A DNA stretch of 64,000 nt, from the NCBI RefSeq assembly GCF_038008685.1, contig NZ_JBBOZQ010000001.1, forward strand, positions 4,278,001 to 4,342,000, in the 5' to 3' direction. The position numbers and the translations under genes were made by a program. The notes beneath the pieces were generated by a model. The model was not told the DNA's origin. It was given only the letters and a program-made list of their open reading frames with translations, and ran no database searches. Position 1 is the stretch's first letter. Each line of letters opens with the position of its first letter. Shown piece after piece: positions 27,680 through 37,820 of this stretch. This DNA comes from Lysinibacillus sp. FSL W8-0992 (GTDB lineage: Bacteria > Bacillota > Bacilli > Bacillales_A > Planococcaceae).

Positions 27680-29596
27680 TTAGTTCACTAAATATAAATG
27701 AATGGTGCCATCTTGTTTGATAACACTATCCACTTCAGGTAATTGACTACCAATTTTAGTACCTTCTCCATGCCATTCAATGCGGAATGGATAATGTTGC
27801 TTGGCAATATCATCCTTCGTTTGCCCTATGAAACTTGGTACTTTCACCGTAAGTGGGTCACCCCAACGATAATCTTTTTCAAGCTGTTCTTTCGATTTTT
27901 CAATGCCAACAAATGGTGCTGCATCTTCAATAATTTGGCCAACAATCGGAGCTGCTACAACACCACCAAATTGTGTTGTTTTCTTTGGATTATCCACTGC
28001 TACATACACGACGATTTGTGGATTGTCAGCAGGTGCAAATCCTATAAAAGATACGATATATTCGCCATCTTTATACCGCCCATTTTCAACTTTTTGTGCT
28101 GTACCTGTTTTGCCTCCGATACGTAGACCATCTCGATATGCTTGTCGACCTGAACCTTTCGCAACAACAGACTCTAATGCCTCACGTACTTTTGCAGACG
28201 TTTCCTCACGAATTACTTGCCTTTTAATAACTGGTTCTGTTTCATTGATGGTTTCGCCAGTATCTGGATTAAAAATCTTTTTCACAACATATGGCGTATA
28301 GAGCTTGCCCCCATTGACGGCAGCAGCTACTGCTTGCACTTGTTGGATCGGTGTAACTGCAACACCTTGACCAAATGAGGTTGTCGCTTGCTCTACAGGA
28401 CCAAATGCTTCTTTAGAAAATAATATCCCTGAAGCTTCACCAGCAATATTGGATCCTGTTTTTTCTCCAAAACCAAAGTCTTTAATATACTGTAATAACT
28501 TTTCACCGCCCAAGCGTTGACCTAATTCAATAAAGCCTGGGTTACAAGAATTTTGTACTACTTCTAAAAACGTTTCATGTCCATGACCTTCACGCTTCCA
28601 ACAGCGCAATCTAGCACCTGCAACCATTGTAAATCCTTGATCGTAAAAAGTATCATTTTCTAAATCTACCAAGTTCTCTTCTAAAGCGGCACTGAGCGTA
28701 ATAATTTTGAAAGTTGAACCTGGCTCATATGTCATCCAAACCGGTAAATTTCGATTATAAATAACTGGCTCGACTAATTGATATTCGGCTGGATGAAAGG
28801 TTGGATATGAGGCTAAAGCTAGTATTTCTCCGGTATTTGGATTCATAGCAATCGCCATTGCTTGGTCAGCTTCATAGCGTTCCATTGCCTGCGATAGCTC
28901 ACGCTCAACGACTTGCTGTACATCTACATCAATTGTTAGCTCTATCGTTGCGCCATCTTCTCCAGCTTTCCATGCACTAGCGACATTCGGTAAGTTATTA
29001 CCTTTCGCATCTGTAAAAAGCCTTATAGCAGAAGAATTAGCTTGTAACAGCTTGTCGTATTCATATTCTATCCCCGCTAGCCCTTGCGCATCATACCCTG
29101 TAAAACCTAAAAAGCGAGATAGTAGCGTACCATAAGGATATTCCCTTGAGTAATCTACACCACTATATAGTCCTTCAATTTGCATCCCTTGCAACTCAAC
29201 AGCTTTCTCATAAGAAATATTTTTCGCTTCAGGTGCTAGCTTTACTAAGTACGCTTTTTTTTGCATCTTTTCTAACAGTTTTTGTTCATCTACTTCAAGC
29301 ACCTGTGCAATTTTCGCTGCCGCTCCTGGAATATCTTTGCTTTGTGATGGCATGAAATATAATGTAGGAGCTAGCTTGTTCGTCACAATACTGTTACCAT
29401 CTCGGTCCGTAATATGCCCGCGTTCATTTGCAAATGGAATTTCACGATCCCAGTTCTCTTCTGCTTTTTGCGTCAATTCTTTCTGATCAAACACTTGCAA
29501 AACAAATAACCGAATGACAATTGCAACTGCTACACACATAAACAAAACATATAAAATACGTAAACGCTTTTTGGAATGGATAGAAATCCACTTCAT
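27680..29596 (-). CDS. spoVD: Class B penicillin-binding protein, SpoVD type
   Basis: A 638-residue transpeptidase with a short cytoplasmic tail, one membrane helix, a dimerisation domain, a transpeptidase domain and one C-terminal PASTA domain. The SxxK serine is in GSTFKI, SxN in SCN and the KTG box in GGKTGTAQK. It lies behind a second class B PBP with two PASTA domains (pbpB). This position and the single PASTA match B. subtilis SpoVD, needed for spore cortex synthesis. Confidence 0.88.
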   Translation of the reverse strand: MKWISIHSKKRLRILYVLFMCVAVAIVIRLFVLQVFDQKELTQKAEENWDREIPFANERGHITDRDGNSIVTNKLAPTLYFMPSQSKDIPGAAAKIAQVLEVDEQKLLEKMQKKAYLVKLAPEAKNISYEKAVELQGMQIEGLYSGVDYSREYPYGTLLSRFLGFTGYDAQGLAGIEYEYDKLLQANSSAIRLFTDAKGNNLPNVASAWKAGEDGATIELTIDVDVQQVVERELSQAMERYEADQAMAIAMNPNTGEILALASYPTFHPAEYQLVEPVIYNRNLPVWMTYEPGSTFKIITLSAALEENLVDLENDTFYDQGFTMVAGARLRCWKREGHGHETFLEVVQNSCNPGFIELGQRLGGEKLLQYIKDFGFGEKTGSNIAGEASGILFSKEAFGPVEQATTSFGQGVAVTPIQQVQAVAAAVNGGKLYTPYVVKKIFNPDTGETINETEPVIKRQVIREETSAKVREALESVVAKGSGRQAYRDGLRIGGKTGTAQKVENGRYKDGEYIVSFIGFAPADNPQIVVYVAVDNPKKTTQFGGVVAAPIVGQIIEDAAPFVGIEKSKEQLEKDYRWGDPLTVKVPSFIGQTKDDIAKQHYPFRIEWHGEGTKIGSQLPEVDSVIKQDGTIHLYLVN

Positions 29597-29654
29597 TCGA
29601 CATCACACCTTGTTTTTTACAACGTATGAAATAAAGTGGACTTCTATTCAGTGA

Positions 29655-31871
29655 CTATTCATCATCTACTTGTTCAACTTCTCCTTCAGATGGCGCTTCC
29701 ACGTCTTGCACAAAGCTTTCAGCAGGTGTTTTCAATTTCACGACAATTGGTGCATTATCTGAAATCACTGTACCTGCAGATACACTTTGGCTCACTGCAA
29801 AGCCCTCTCCAACAACTTCAATCTGAAGACCTGACATTGATTTGAAAACTAATAGATTACGCAACGACCAATCAGTAAAGTTTGGCAGTGCAATATCACC
29901 TTCTGTTTTTAAAAATACAAAATTGCCTTTTACAAGCGTTTGTCCACCTTTTGGATATTGCTCTATAATTTTTCCACCAGCTCCAACAATAATTGGATTC
30001 AAACCATCATTTGCTAGCTCTACCTGTATAGCTTCTGCATTTTGACCAGTATAATCATTTAAATCTACATGATCTACATGCTGAACATCGTCTGGACTAA
30101 TATTTAAATGTTTTAAACTATTGAGCATGACAGGCTTAAATATTTTTGACACTGGTACCGAGCCCAGTTCACCTTTAAGCTTTGGCTTTTCAACTGAAAC
30201 ATACATAATGAGTTGCGGATCATCATACGGCGCCATTCCTAGGAATGAATACAAGAACTCATTAGCCCCCCATGAATAGGTACCGTTTGCCTTTGGAATT
30301 TGGGCAGTACCTGTTTTACCTGCTACTTGGTATTCATCGAGTACAAAGTCCTTCGCTGTCCCATATTCTGACGTTAATGTAGAAGCAAGTATTTCTCGTA
30401 CTTGTTTCGCTGTATCCGCTGAAATTGGCTGACCCTTTTCAACAGGCTCATGCTGTTGAATCGTTTTTTCAGTTACTGAATCTACAATCTTATCAATAAC
30501 ATATGGCTGCATCATCTTACCGTCGTTGGCAATTGCAGTCATCGCTTGTATAAGCTGTACCGGAGTCACTGTTGAACCTTGACCATAAGTCGTTGTTACT
30601 CGTTGAATTGGATACTTCGATAAAATCGTACCCGTTGCTTCATTCGGTAAATCAATGCCTGTTTTCTTACCAAAACCGAATTTATCTAGGTAATCAACAA
30701 ATACTTCATCACCAATACTCTTTAATAAATTGGCCATCGCTGTATTTGATGAACGTTGGAAACCTTCTAAATACGAAATTTTTCCCCATCCTACTTGGTT
30801 ATGATCTCGGATTGTACGATCATGCACGGTATATTGCCCTGACATATACTTATCAGACGGTACCCATTTATCAGTATCGATAGCAGAAGCAAGTGTGAAT
30901 GTCTTCATTGTTGACCCCGGTTCCATCGTTTCTTCTGTTACGGCATTGAGCCATTTCATATTCGTACTATCCCGCGTATCGGGATTGAAAGTCGGACGCT
31001 GTGACATTGCTAATATTTTCCCAGTTTTCGGTTCAGCTACTACTACTATCATAGATTCAGGATTATATTCCTTCTCTACTTGCGACATCGCATCCTCTAC
31101 GAAACTTTGAATTGTTTTATCAATCGTTAAATAGATATTATCGCCGTCTTTAGCAGGTGTAACCATTTTTTCACTGTTCGGTAATAAATAACTAAAAGCG
31201 TCCGTTTGGTATTTAACTTTGCCGTTGACACCCGTTAGCTCTTTGTCATACGTAAGCTCTAATCCCATTTTCCCTTTCGTTGTTACGGTTCCATCCTCAT
31301 TGTCCTCTTTCAATGCAAAACCAATTAAATGAGAAGCAAATATACCATTTGGATAATAGCGTTTTAAATCGCTGACAAACAAAATCCCAGGTAATTTCAA
31401 GTCCTTAATTTTGCTCATTACTTCATGGTTAATGCCTCTGCCCGCAACGCCAAACTCCACCTGGTACGGCAATGTCCCATCACTGCGCAACTTTGTTAGC
31501 CGCTTATAAATGTCTTCTTTTTTCATCGGTATATATTCTGCTAAAACTTCCGCAGTTTTTTCAGGGTCTACAACGTGATGTGGATTCTTTTCATCTGTAG
31601 TAGCCTTATCGCTAACTACAGCAATTAATCGATAGCTTAGTGTATCTTCTGCAATGACTTGTCCATTTCTATCTAATATTTTCCCTCGGTTTGCTGTTAT
31701 TGCACTTTCCTTGTTATATTTAGCTGCTGCCTTTGCAGCGAGCGCTTGTCCTTCTGCTTCACCTGTCGCCTGCAACGTAACCATTCTCGTGAATAATAGG
31801 AAAAAGAGCCCTCCATAAAAAACTAGTAATAGAAAGGCTCCCCATTGGAATCGAAATCTCTTTTTTTTCAT
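29655..31871 (-). CDS. pbpB: Class B penicillin-binding protein 2B, septal transpeptidase
   Basis: Essential division transpeptidase working with FtsW. The 738-residue protein has an N-terminal membrane helix, a transpeptidase domain with GSTMKTFT (SxxK), SSNTAM (SxN) and AGKTGTAQI (KTG), and two C-terminal PASTA repeats. Its ATG overlaps the ftsL stop by four bases. The acidic tail ends VEQVDDE. Confidence 0.95.
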   Translation of the reverse strand: MKKKRFRFQWGAFLLLVFYGGLFFLLFTRMVTLQATGEAEGQALAAKAAAKYNKESAITANRGKILDRNGQVIAEDTLSYRLIAVVSDKATTDEKNPHHVVDPEKTAEVLAEYIPMKKEDIYKRLTKLRSDGTLPYQVEFGVAGRGINHEVMSKIKDLKLPGILFVSDLKRYYPNGIFASHLIGFALKEDNEDGTVTTKGKMGLELTYDKELTGVNGKVKYQTDAFSYLLPNSEKMVTPAKDGDNIYLTIDKTIQSFVEDAMSQVEKEYNPESMIVVVAEPKTGKILAMSQRPTFNPDTRDSTNMKWLNAVTEETMEPGSTMKTFTLASAIDTDKWVPSDKYMSGQYTVHDRTIRDHNQVGWGKISYLEGFQRSSNTAMANLLKSIGDEVFVDYLDKFGFGKKTGIDLPNEATGTILSKYPIQRVTTTYGQGSTVTPVQLIQAMTAIANDGKMMQPYVIDKIVDSVTEKTIQQHEPVEKGQPISADTAKQVREILASTLTSEYGTAKDFVLDEYQVAGKTGTAQIPKANGTYSWGANEFLYSFLGMAPYDDPQLIMYVSVEKPKLKGELGSVPVSKIFKPVMLNSLKHLNISPDDVQHVDHVDLNDYTGQNAEAIQVELANDGLNPIIVGAGGKIIEQYPKGGQTLVKGNFVFLKTEGDIALPNFTDWSLRNLLVFKSMSGLQIEVVGEGFAVSQSVSAGTVISDNAPIVVKLKTPAESFVQDVEAPSEGEVEQVDDE

Positions 31872-32236
31872 TCTCCCGGCACTACCTTTACATTTTTCTC
31901 ATTTTGAGTTAAACCGAGTTCTTTTGCTTTTTTCCATATATTTTCGTATGTAGAAAGTTCACTTACACGAACTGTCAAGTCAACATTCTGTTTCGCAATC
32001 TCATCTGCTTCTGCTTGGATTTTTTGAATGTCCATGCTTGTCGTTTGAATTGCTGCTTGGTTGTTTAATACTAATACTGACAATACAGCAATAATGCTTA
32101 CTAGAGTTAGTAGCATCGCCTTTTCAAACTTCTGGTTCGTTTTTTTACGACGTATGATAGTGGGTTGTGGACTAGGTGGTGTTAACGGTTGTTGCACATG
32201 TTGCTGTTGGTGCTGCCTTACACGAACTGCTGCCAT
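31868..32236 (-). CDS. ftsL: Cell division protein FtsL
   Basis: A 122-residue bitopic protein: a Gln/Pro-rich basic cytoplasmic tail (residues 1-38), one membrane helix (about 41-59) and an extracytoplasmic coiled coil (60-120). FtsL forms a complex with DivIB and DivIC and is often unstable, limiting division. Sequence conservation is low in this family; the call rests on topology, length and position between rsmH and pbpB. Confidence 0.92.
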   Translation of the reverse strand: MAAVRVRQHQQQHVQQPLTPPSPQPTIIRRKKTNQKFEKAMLLTLVSIIAVLSVLVLNNQAAIQTTSMDIQKIQAEADEIAKQNVDLTVRVSELSTYENIWKKAKELGLTQNEKNVKVVPGE

Positions 32237-33187
32237 TTACTCACGCCCTTTGTCGTTAATTTTCTCCACCACTCTAAGCTTTGCTGAACGAGCTCGATTG
32301 TTAACTGCTAATTCTTCCTCAGAAGGTAGAATCGGCTTTCTAGATACAAGCTTTAAAGTCGGCTTCATGTCATCTGGAATTACCGGTAGATTAGGTGGTA
32401 ATTCAGGTAAGGATGACGCTTCCTTAAAAATTGTCTTGCATAGGCGGTCTTCCAATGAATGGAACGTAATAACACTAATGCGTCCACCTACGTTAATCAT
32501 ATCAATCGCATCGACCAATGAATCCTCTGCCGCGCCTAGCTCATCATTGACAGCAATACGAATTGCTTGGAAGATGCGCTTTGCAGGATGTCCACCTTTA
32601 CGGCGAGCCGCTGCTGGTATACCCTCTTTAATTAGTTCCACAAGTTGTCCCGTTGTTTCAATCGGTGCCGTTTTACGAGCCTCTTCGATTTTTCGAGCAA
32701 CTTGCTTAGAAAATTTTTCTTCTCCATAACGGAAGAAAATACGGACTAAATCTCCGTATGCCCATTCATTAACGACATGATACGCCGTAAGCGCTGCCGT
32801 CTGGTCCATACGCATATCAAGTGGAGCATCATGATGATAGCTAAAACCACGTTCTGGTGTATCTAATTGTGGCGAAGAAACGCCTAAATCATATAAAATG
32901 CCATCTACCTCTTGGATACCAATAGCTAATAGCTCTTCTTTTAAATAGCGGAAATTCGAATGCACAAATGTTACTCGCTCTATATAAGGAGCTAATCGAA
33001 CTTTCGCATTTTCAATAGCCGTTGTGTCTTGATCAAAACAAATTAGACGGCCTTTATCTGATAATTGTTGTACTAAATATTCACTGTGTCCTGCTCCACC
33101 AAGCGTACAGTCCACATATACACCATCAGGATCGATGTTCAATCCGTCAACAGTTTCTTTTAATAACACGGTTGTATGATCGAACAT
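32237..33187 (-). CDS. rsmH: 16S rRNA (cytosine-1402-N4)-methyltransferase
   Basis: Methylates N4 of C1402 in the ribosomal P site. The 316-residue protein has the MraW signature: [12 protein letters not shown] at the N-terminus, the SAM-binding block [10 protein letters not shown], and [18 protein letters not shown]-terminal [11 protein letters not shown] is also typical. Second gene of the mraZ-led cluster, directly abutting ftsL. Confidence 0.96.
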   Translation of the reverse strand: MFDHTTVLLKETVDGLNIDPDGVYVDCTLGGAGHSEYLVQQLSDKGRLICFDQDTTAIENAKVRLAPYIERVTFVHSNFRYLKEELLAIGIQEVDGILYDLGVSSPQLDTPERGFSYHHDAPLDMRMDQTAALTAYHVVNEWAYGDLVRIFFRYGEEKFSKQVARKIEEARKTAPIETTGQLVELIKEGIPAAARRKGGHPAKRIFQAIRIAVNDELGAAEDSLVDAIDMINVGGRISVITFHSLEDRLCKTIFKEASSLPELPPNLPVIPDDMKPTLKLVSRKPILPSEEELAVNNRARSAKLRVVEKINDKGRE

Positions 33188-33247
33188 ACCAATCGCTCCC
33201 CTCAGGCCTTTACTTTTTCAACTGACGTTTTTACGTCTACTACAAAG

Positions 33248-33679
33248 TTAAAAATCAAAGCCAATCATATTTTCTGCAATTTCATTAAAAGATTGTTCAG
33301 ACTCTGTGAAATAAGTTTCCCAAGCATCTTTTGCCCATATCTCAATTCGATTCGAGACACCTAGTACAACACATTCTTTTACTAAATGTGCATGTTGCAC
33401 TAAAGTCGAAGGAATATTAATACGACCCTGCTTGTCTATTTCTACTTCCGTCGCACCTGAAAAGAAAAACCTTGCAAAAGCACGTGTATCTTTCTTTGTC
33501 ATCGGTAAACCTTTTAATTTTTCTTCGAGTTTTCGCCATTCATCCATAGGATAGCCAAATAAACAATTATCAAGTCCGCGTGTCACAACAAAGGTTTCAC
33601 CTAAGGCTTCACGAAATTTTGCGGGCACGATTAATCGTCCTTTCGCGTCAACAGAGTGTTGGTATTCTCCCATGAACAT
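33248..33679 (-). CDS. mraZ: Transcriptional regulator MraZ
   Basis: A 143-residue protein with two AbrB-like swapped-hairpin DNA-binding domains (each holding a DxxGR-type motif: [14 protein letters not shown] and [12 protein letters not shown]). MraZ forms rings and represses or tunes its own dcw operon. The ATG at 33679 gives the family-standard [12 protein letters not shown]-terminus. A phased array of GTGG sites lies directly upstream. Confidence 0.96.
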   Translation of the reverse strand: MFMGEYQHSVDAKGRLIVPAKFREALGETFVVTRGLDNCLFGYPMDEWRKLEEKLKGLPMTKKDTRAFARFFFSGATEVEIDKQGRINIPSTLVQHAHLVKECVVLGVSNRIEIWAKDAWETYFTESEQSFNEIAENMIGFDF

Positions 33680-33689
33680 GCTAGTCACC

Positions 33690-33733
33690 CCACTTTATTA
33701 AATAATGTACCACATCGCCCCACTTTCCTCCAC
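33690..33733 (-). promoter_or_regulatory. Candidate MraZ-box array before mraZ
   Basis: On the minus strand four GTGG cores occur in exact 10-bp register: 33730-33733, 33720-33723, 33710-33713 and 33690-33693 (one turn skipped). Three are GTGGAG/GTGGGG. MraZ is known to bind tandem repeats before its own gene, which fits the arrangement. Confidence 0.6.
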
Positions 33734-33815
33734 TTTTTTTAAAAAAAACTTGACATTTTAACCTTTTATGTGTGTTTAGACCTTTAAGCCAAATTTCATT
33801 TTGTGCTAAAGGGCA

Positions 33816-33848
33816 TAAAAAAAGAACTACCCATAGTAGGATAGCTCT
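33816..33848 (-). terminator. Terminator after bshC
   Basis: A hairpin of GAGCTATCC pairing with GGGTAGTTC (with G-T pairs) is followed by seven T residues on the minus strand, about 85 bp past the bshC stop. It separates the bshC transcript from mraZ. Confidence 0.7.
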
Positions 33849-33932
33849 CTATTTTCCTGTTAAACCGACAAATTTCTTCAAATCTATATTTACATCATAC
33901 CTTTAATAGTTCTAAAGATATATTTTTAATTC

Positions 33933-35549
33933 TTATAAATAAAGTAAATAGTGGTGATTTCCAACGCTATATGTTTTCTTGAGCATTTCATCAATTAACG
34001 TAGGTCCAAACTCATTGATATATTGATATGGATTATAAGAACGTTCTTGGAACCCATCATTTGGATATAGCTCATTTTGCAGCGTCATAAATTTACGGAT
34101 AGTAGTCTCATGCTTACTTAGCACCGTTTGTTCTACCTTTTGTTGCAAATACTCAAACTGCCTCACATGATTTTCTTTATTTTTTTCAAGTATTTTATCT
34201 AGCGACATATGTTGTTGTGCAAAATATTGTTCAAGAGTAGCATATTTATCTAAAACGAGTTGTTGCATCTCAAGAATTTGACGTTTTGCCTCATCATCTT
34301 GAACTTCGGCAATAAATTGCTCCTTCAATGCCATCGCTTTGCCATCCAATACATCCGTCACTGTTAAATGATATTCACGCAGTAGTTGTTCTACATGTCG
34401 TGTAACAATCGTAATATTGAGACGTGGTGCAAAAATCGGCATTTGTAAACCTAACACAGAAAAGGCATCCTTTAATGTTGCCCAATAAGCAAGCTCACCA
34501 GGTCCACCAACAAACGCTAATACCGGTATCGTCATTTCCTGCATTAACGGACGTGTAACAACATTATTACTTAAATCTTCAGGATTTTTTTCTGCAATTG
34601 TTAATAGCTCTTCATGTGAAAGTTTGATATTTGCTGCTAAATTGACAAATTGATCGTGTCGTCTTTCTAGTAAAAAGCGTTCTCCATCTTTTACATAGAA
34701 CAGGTTAGCTGCATCGTCGGTTGCTAAAATCGGCTTCCCGTAGCCAGCACTTTCCAACGCCGCTTCCTTTTCCGTTACTAATTTTGCAATTTCCTCACTA
34801 TGGTTTATTAGACGCGCAAAATTGTTACGTTCGTATTGACGGAAGTTCATATCTGCCGCATCAATCATTAGCAGCCCTTCTTCTTTAAACAACTCGTTCA
34901 TTAGTCGCGCAAAGAAATCTGTAAATGTTTCACTATTGTTCAACGCATCTAAAAGTTGGTTGAACAACCTTTCAGTATGGGCTGTTTCTCCAAAATCCTT
35001 AATGATAGTGTTAACTAATTGAACCATCGCTTCTTTGTTTAAGCTTGTTGTCGATGCCATTGTTTTTCTTCGCGAACGTTCACCATACGCACGTTTTTTT
35101 ATATCCATATCATGCATTGTAAATGTATGGTTAATTTCCTCTAAGTCATGATCTTCTCCAGCAATCCAAAAAATAGGTACAACTGGTCGTTGAAGCTTTT
35201 CACTTTGTTCTTTCGCTAATGATATTACCGAAATGGCTTTATGAACCGAGTAAAGAGGGCCAGTTAATACACCCGCTTGTTGCCCACCGACAACCGCAAC
35301 AGCTCCTTGCTCTAGTTGTTGCAAATGCTCATTCGCTTTTTCAGATAAGCCAAGCGGCTCCATAAACTGACGAATTATTGCTGTTAATTCTTTTTGGTCA
35401 CACGCTCGTTGCTCCAAATATTTTGCTCGCTTTTCAAATGATTCATCATTATATTCATATTCAAAAAACTCATGAATGGCAGTATTTGGCGACCAATAAT
35501 CTGCTAGCACACGATTTTTCACGGGTACTTGGATTGACTCCAGTTTCAT
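33933..35549 (-). CDS. bshC: Bacillithiol synthase (putative cysteine-adding enzyme)
   Basis: Catalyses the last step of bacillithiol synthesis, adding cysteine to glucosaminyl-malate. The 538-residue protein is family-sized and has the Rossmann-like core with AVVGGQQAGVLTGPLYSVHKAIS, FWIAGEDHDLEEINH and a long C-terminal coiled coil (about residues 390-470). Located upstream of mraZ as in B. subtilis (yllA). The genus therefore should use bacillithiol as its main low-molecular-weight thiol. Confidence 0.92.
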   Translation of the reverse strand: MKLESIQVPVKNRVLADYWSPNTAIHEFFEYEYNDESFEKRAKYLEQRACDQKELTAIIRQFMEPLGLSEKANEHLQQLEQGAVAVVGGQQAGVLTGPLYSVHKAISVISLAKEQSEKLQRPVVPIFWIAGEDHDLEEINHTFTMHDMDIKKRAYGERSRRKTMASTTSLNKEAMVQLVNTIIKDFGETAHTERLFNQLLDALNNSETFTDFFARLMNELFKEEGLLMIDAADMNFRQYERNNFARLINHSEEIAKLVTEKEAALESAGYGKPILATDDAANLFYVKDGERFLLERRHDQFVNLAANIKLSHEELLTIAEKNPEDLSNNVVTRPLMQEMTIPVLAFVGGPGELAYWATLKDAFSVLGLQMPIFAPRLNITIVTRHVEQLLREYHLTVTDVLDGKAMALKEQFIAEVQDDEAKRQILEMQQLVLDKYATLEQYFAQQHMSLDKILEKNKENHVRQFEYLQQKVEQTVLSKHETTIRKFMTLQNELYPNDGFQERSYNPYQYINEFGPTLIDEMLKKTYSVGNHHYLLYL

Positions 35550-35648
35550 TTAACACAAACTCCTCTACTCACTAAATCATCGTATTCCTTGTAAACATTT
35601 TAATGCTATTATTTTAACGCTTCTGTCTCCAACATGAAAAGAAAATGC

Positions 35649-36044
35649 TTATACAGAGTGTAAATATTCTACAACAGATTGAATCATGCCGACTATACAA
35701 ATTAAAATATACGCTGCACTAAGTACTAAAAATAAAAAACGCCAAATTTTCCGTAATAGCGGCTTTACTTCAATTTCTCTTTTTGTACGCCAGTCTATAT
35801 ATGTAAAAATGATTGCCAGTATTATTGCTAGCATTACTAAAAAGGCCCCTACATTTATTCCCCACAGCACACTAATTGCCAATGGTACCGAGAAAAACAA
35901 ACAAAACGTCGTCACATCAGATGCGGCTCCAAATGCATGCGTACCACGAATATTAACCTTTCGACTAATAGCATAGACAATGATGAATAAAAGAATTGGA
36001 CAAAAAATAATGACGCTGATGACTATATGTAAAAAATCTTTCAA
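35649..36044 (-). CDS. DUF3397 family membrane protein
   Basis: A 131-residue protein with four hydrophobic helices (about residues 8-27, 45-62, 65-85 and 100-122). It resembles the DUF3397 family found between panE-like and bshC genes in Bacillales. No function is known. Its ATG overlaps the panE stop by four bases, so the two are coupled. Confidence 0.75.
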   Translation of the reverse strand: MKDFLHIVISVIIFCPILLFIIVYAISRKVNIRGTHAFGAASDVTTFCLFFSVPLAISVLWGINVGAFLVMLAIILAIIFTYIDWRTKREIEVKPLLRKIWRFLFLVLSAAYILICIVGMIQSVVEYLHSV

Positions 36045-36943
36045 GATTGCCCACCGCTCTCTTCAATCGCTAGAACTTGGTGATATAAAGTTCGCAAAGT
36101 AGGTAATGGATAACCGTTCGCTGAAGCCTTTTGTAAAATTACCCCAACAATCGTTTCAACCTCACTTTTTCTACCTTGCATGCGATCAGCTAGCATAGAT
36201 GATGTATTCGCCGCTGTTTTTTTACACAAAGCTATTACTGCTGAAAACGGAATGGTACTTTCAATATCTTTAAAAGCCTCTGTTAACTCCTGATATATGG
36301 TATGCATTAACAAGTATGCTTGCTTATTTGTTAATAAATCACCATTTTTAATTTGCAAAATTGCCGTTAAAGGATTAATCATGCAATTGAATACAGCTTT
36401 TTCAAAAAGCATTTGTTCGGCGTTTTCAACGAACTCTATTGGGAACAAAGGATTTTCTAAGTGTAACAACTTTTCAAATACAATACTGTCTCCACGCCCT
36501 ATTCCTATTTTGCATAGACCAACACCTCTATGTTGAACAGTTGTAAAATCAATTGTTTGAGCACCGAACGAAACTGAGCAAAAAGCAATCGTATTTTGTG
36601 GTAAACGTAAAGCCTCATCAAAATGTGCTAAACCATTTTGCACAAACAACAATGGTATTTCCTTAGGTAAATCTAATAATTGTTTATAAATATTTTGCAA
36701 ATGACCATATTTCACAGCAACTACAATCAAATCCGGCCGAGGCAACATCTCTAACTCAACGCTAGAAGCAATTTGATGCAATGTTTTTGTACCATCTATA
36801 TGGACCCTCGTTAAATGCTTCAAATTAAGTTCATCGGCTTGTTCTTGTCTTCTTACAACTAATGTAACATCCATACAAGCCTCCGCTAAGAAACTAGCCA
36901 TTAGCTGACCGACTGCACCAGCTCCAATAACTACTACATTCAC
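36041..36943 (-). CDS. panE: 2-dehydropantoate 2-reductase
   Basis: NADPH-dependent reduction of ketopantoate to pantoate, a step to coenzyme A. The ~300-residue protein starts with a Rossmann motif VVVIGAGAVGQLMA, has VVAVKYGHLQN with the catalytic lysine region, and the C-terminal KAVFNCMINPLTAIL block with its Lys/Asn pair. The GTG at 36943, nine bases behind GGAGGTG, gives the standard N-terminus. B. subtilis has a homologue (ylbQ) in the same place. Confidence 0.88.
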   Translation of the reverse strand: MNVVVIGAGAVGQLMASFLAEACMDVTLVVRRQEQADELNLKHLTRVHIDGTKTLHQIASSVELEMLPRPDLIVVAVKYGHLQNIYKQLLDLPKEIPLLFVQNGLAHFDEALRLPQNTIAFCSVSFGAQTIDFTTVQHRGVGLCKIGIGRGDSIVFEKLLHLENPLFPIEFVENAEQMLFEKAVFNCMINPLTAILQIKNGDLLTNKQAYLLMHTIYQELTEAFKDIESTIPFSAVIALCKKTAANTSSMLADRMQGRKSEVETIVGVILQKASANGYPLPTLRTLYHQVLAIEESGGQS

Positions 36944-37332
36944 AACGTTCGCCACCTCCACTTAATGTAAAGAGGCTATCTAAACAGTAAAAAACAAACC
37001 TTTTAAACAGCCTAAACTGAAGTTATAAACGCTTCTCCAGCATTTACTTTTCTCGCACTGCAGTAACATAAACAACACTTTTCCATACGCCATAGAAGGA
37101 GGTGCCTCAGAAATTCATCTGAGACACCTCCTTTGCAGGTGTTTCTATTATACAAGATTAGCTGGTGTTTACGATACAATAATGGTTGTGTTCATCCAGT
37201 GTAGGTAAAATGTTTAGTCGACGTTAGCGTTTACATCCTATGGTTTCTTTTGCATCATTTTCTTAAAAGACCTTACTCTTTTTTTGAAAAAGAACGTAAC
37301 TATCTACTTACAATCATTTTCCCTTTGACACG
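36944..37332. other. Gene-free stretch between panE and rsfA-like gene
   Basis: No coding region is supported. It contains a strong hairpin at 37096-37133 (16-base arms AAGGAGGTGCCTCAGA with one mismatch) without a convincing T-run on either strand, so it may be a weak terminator of the rsfA-like gene or an RNA structure. The panE promoter should lie near 36950-37050; no clear boxes were found. Confidence 0.5.
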
Positions 37333-37710
37333 TTAATCTTTCATTAAAGAATAGCCTTGCTGTAACCATTTCACTAGCTTTTCATGTTCATTTTGTAATT
37401 CACGGTGTTTAACCTCAAGACTTTGATAGGCTTCTGTCAACTCATCAAAACTCGTTAACGCTAATTTTAAATGACTTCGCATAGATTGTTGAGGTTGATT
37501 GCGAACAGCTAAAAGCGATTGACTATATTGCCCACGTAACGTTTTATTCCAACGAAAACCACATGCCTGTTTTGTACGCCCAAGTTCATCAGCAGCCATT
37601 TCAAATGCCTCTAACTGCGTTTTACCATTTTGCACATTATGCAAGACAATTTCTGCTAATCTTTCATCGTCTTCCTTCGTCCATTGATCTTTTCTTTTTT
37701 TCAGTTCCAT
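37333..37710 (-). CDS. RsfA-family prespore/mother-cell transcription regulator
   Basis: A 125-residue protein with an N-terminal Myb/SANT-like DNA-binding domain (KKRKDQWTKEDDERLAEIVLHNV...RTKQACGFRWNKTLRGQY) and a C-terminal coiled coil. It matches RsfA and YlbO of B. subtilis, sporulation-specific regulators; this is the ylbO location. A CATATAGTA box at 37736-37744 resembles the -10 of sigma-E/K promoters, but no clear -35 accompanies it. Confidence 0.85.
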   Translation of the reverse strand: MELKKRKDQWTKEDDERLAEIVLHNVQNGKTQLEAFEMAADELGRTKQACGFRWNKTLRGQYSQSLLAVRNQPQQSMRSHLKLALTSFDELTEAYQSLEVKHRELQNEHEKLVKWLQQGYSLMKD

Positions 37711-37820
37711 AATCTATCACCCTCACATTTTTTACTACTATATGCGTTATCAGGCAAAATAGAATCACGGGACGAAAAAAGACAGTGATTATGTTTTCAT
37801 GTAATCACTGCCACTATACG

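Noticed and set aside
33749..33780. TTGACA on the plus strand beyond mraZ
   Set aside because: No acceptable -10 at 17 bp and no gene on that strand downstream.
37096..37133. Strong hairpin considered as a terminator
   Set aside because: No adequate T-run on either strand, so it is described only within the gap entry.
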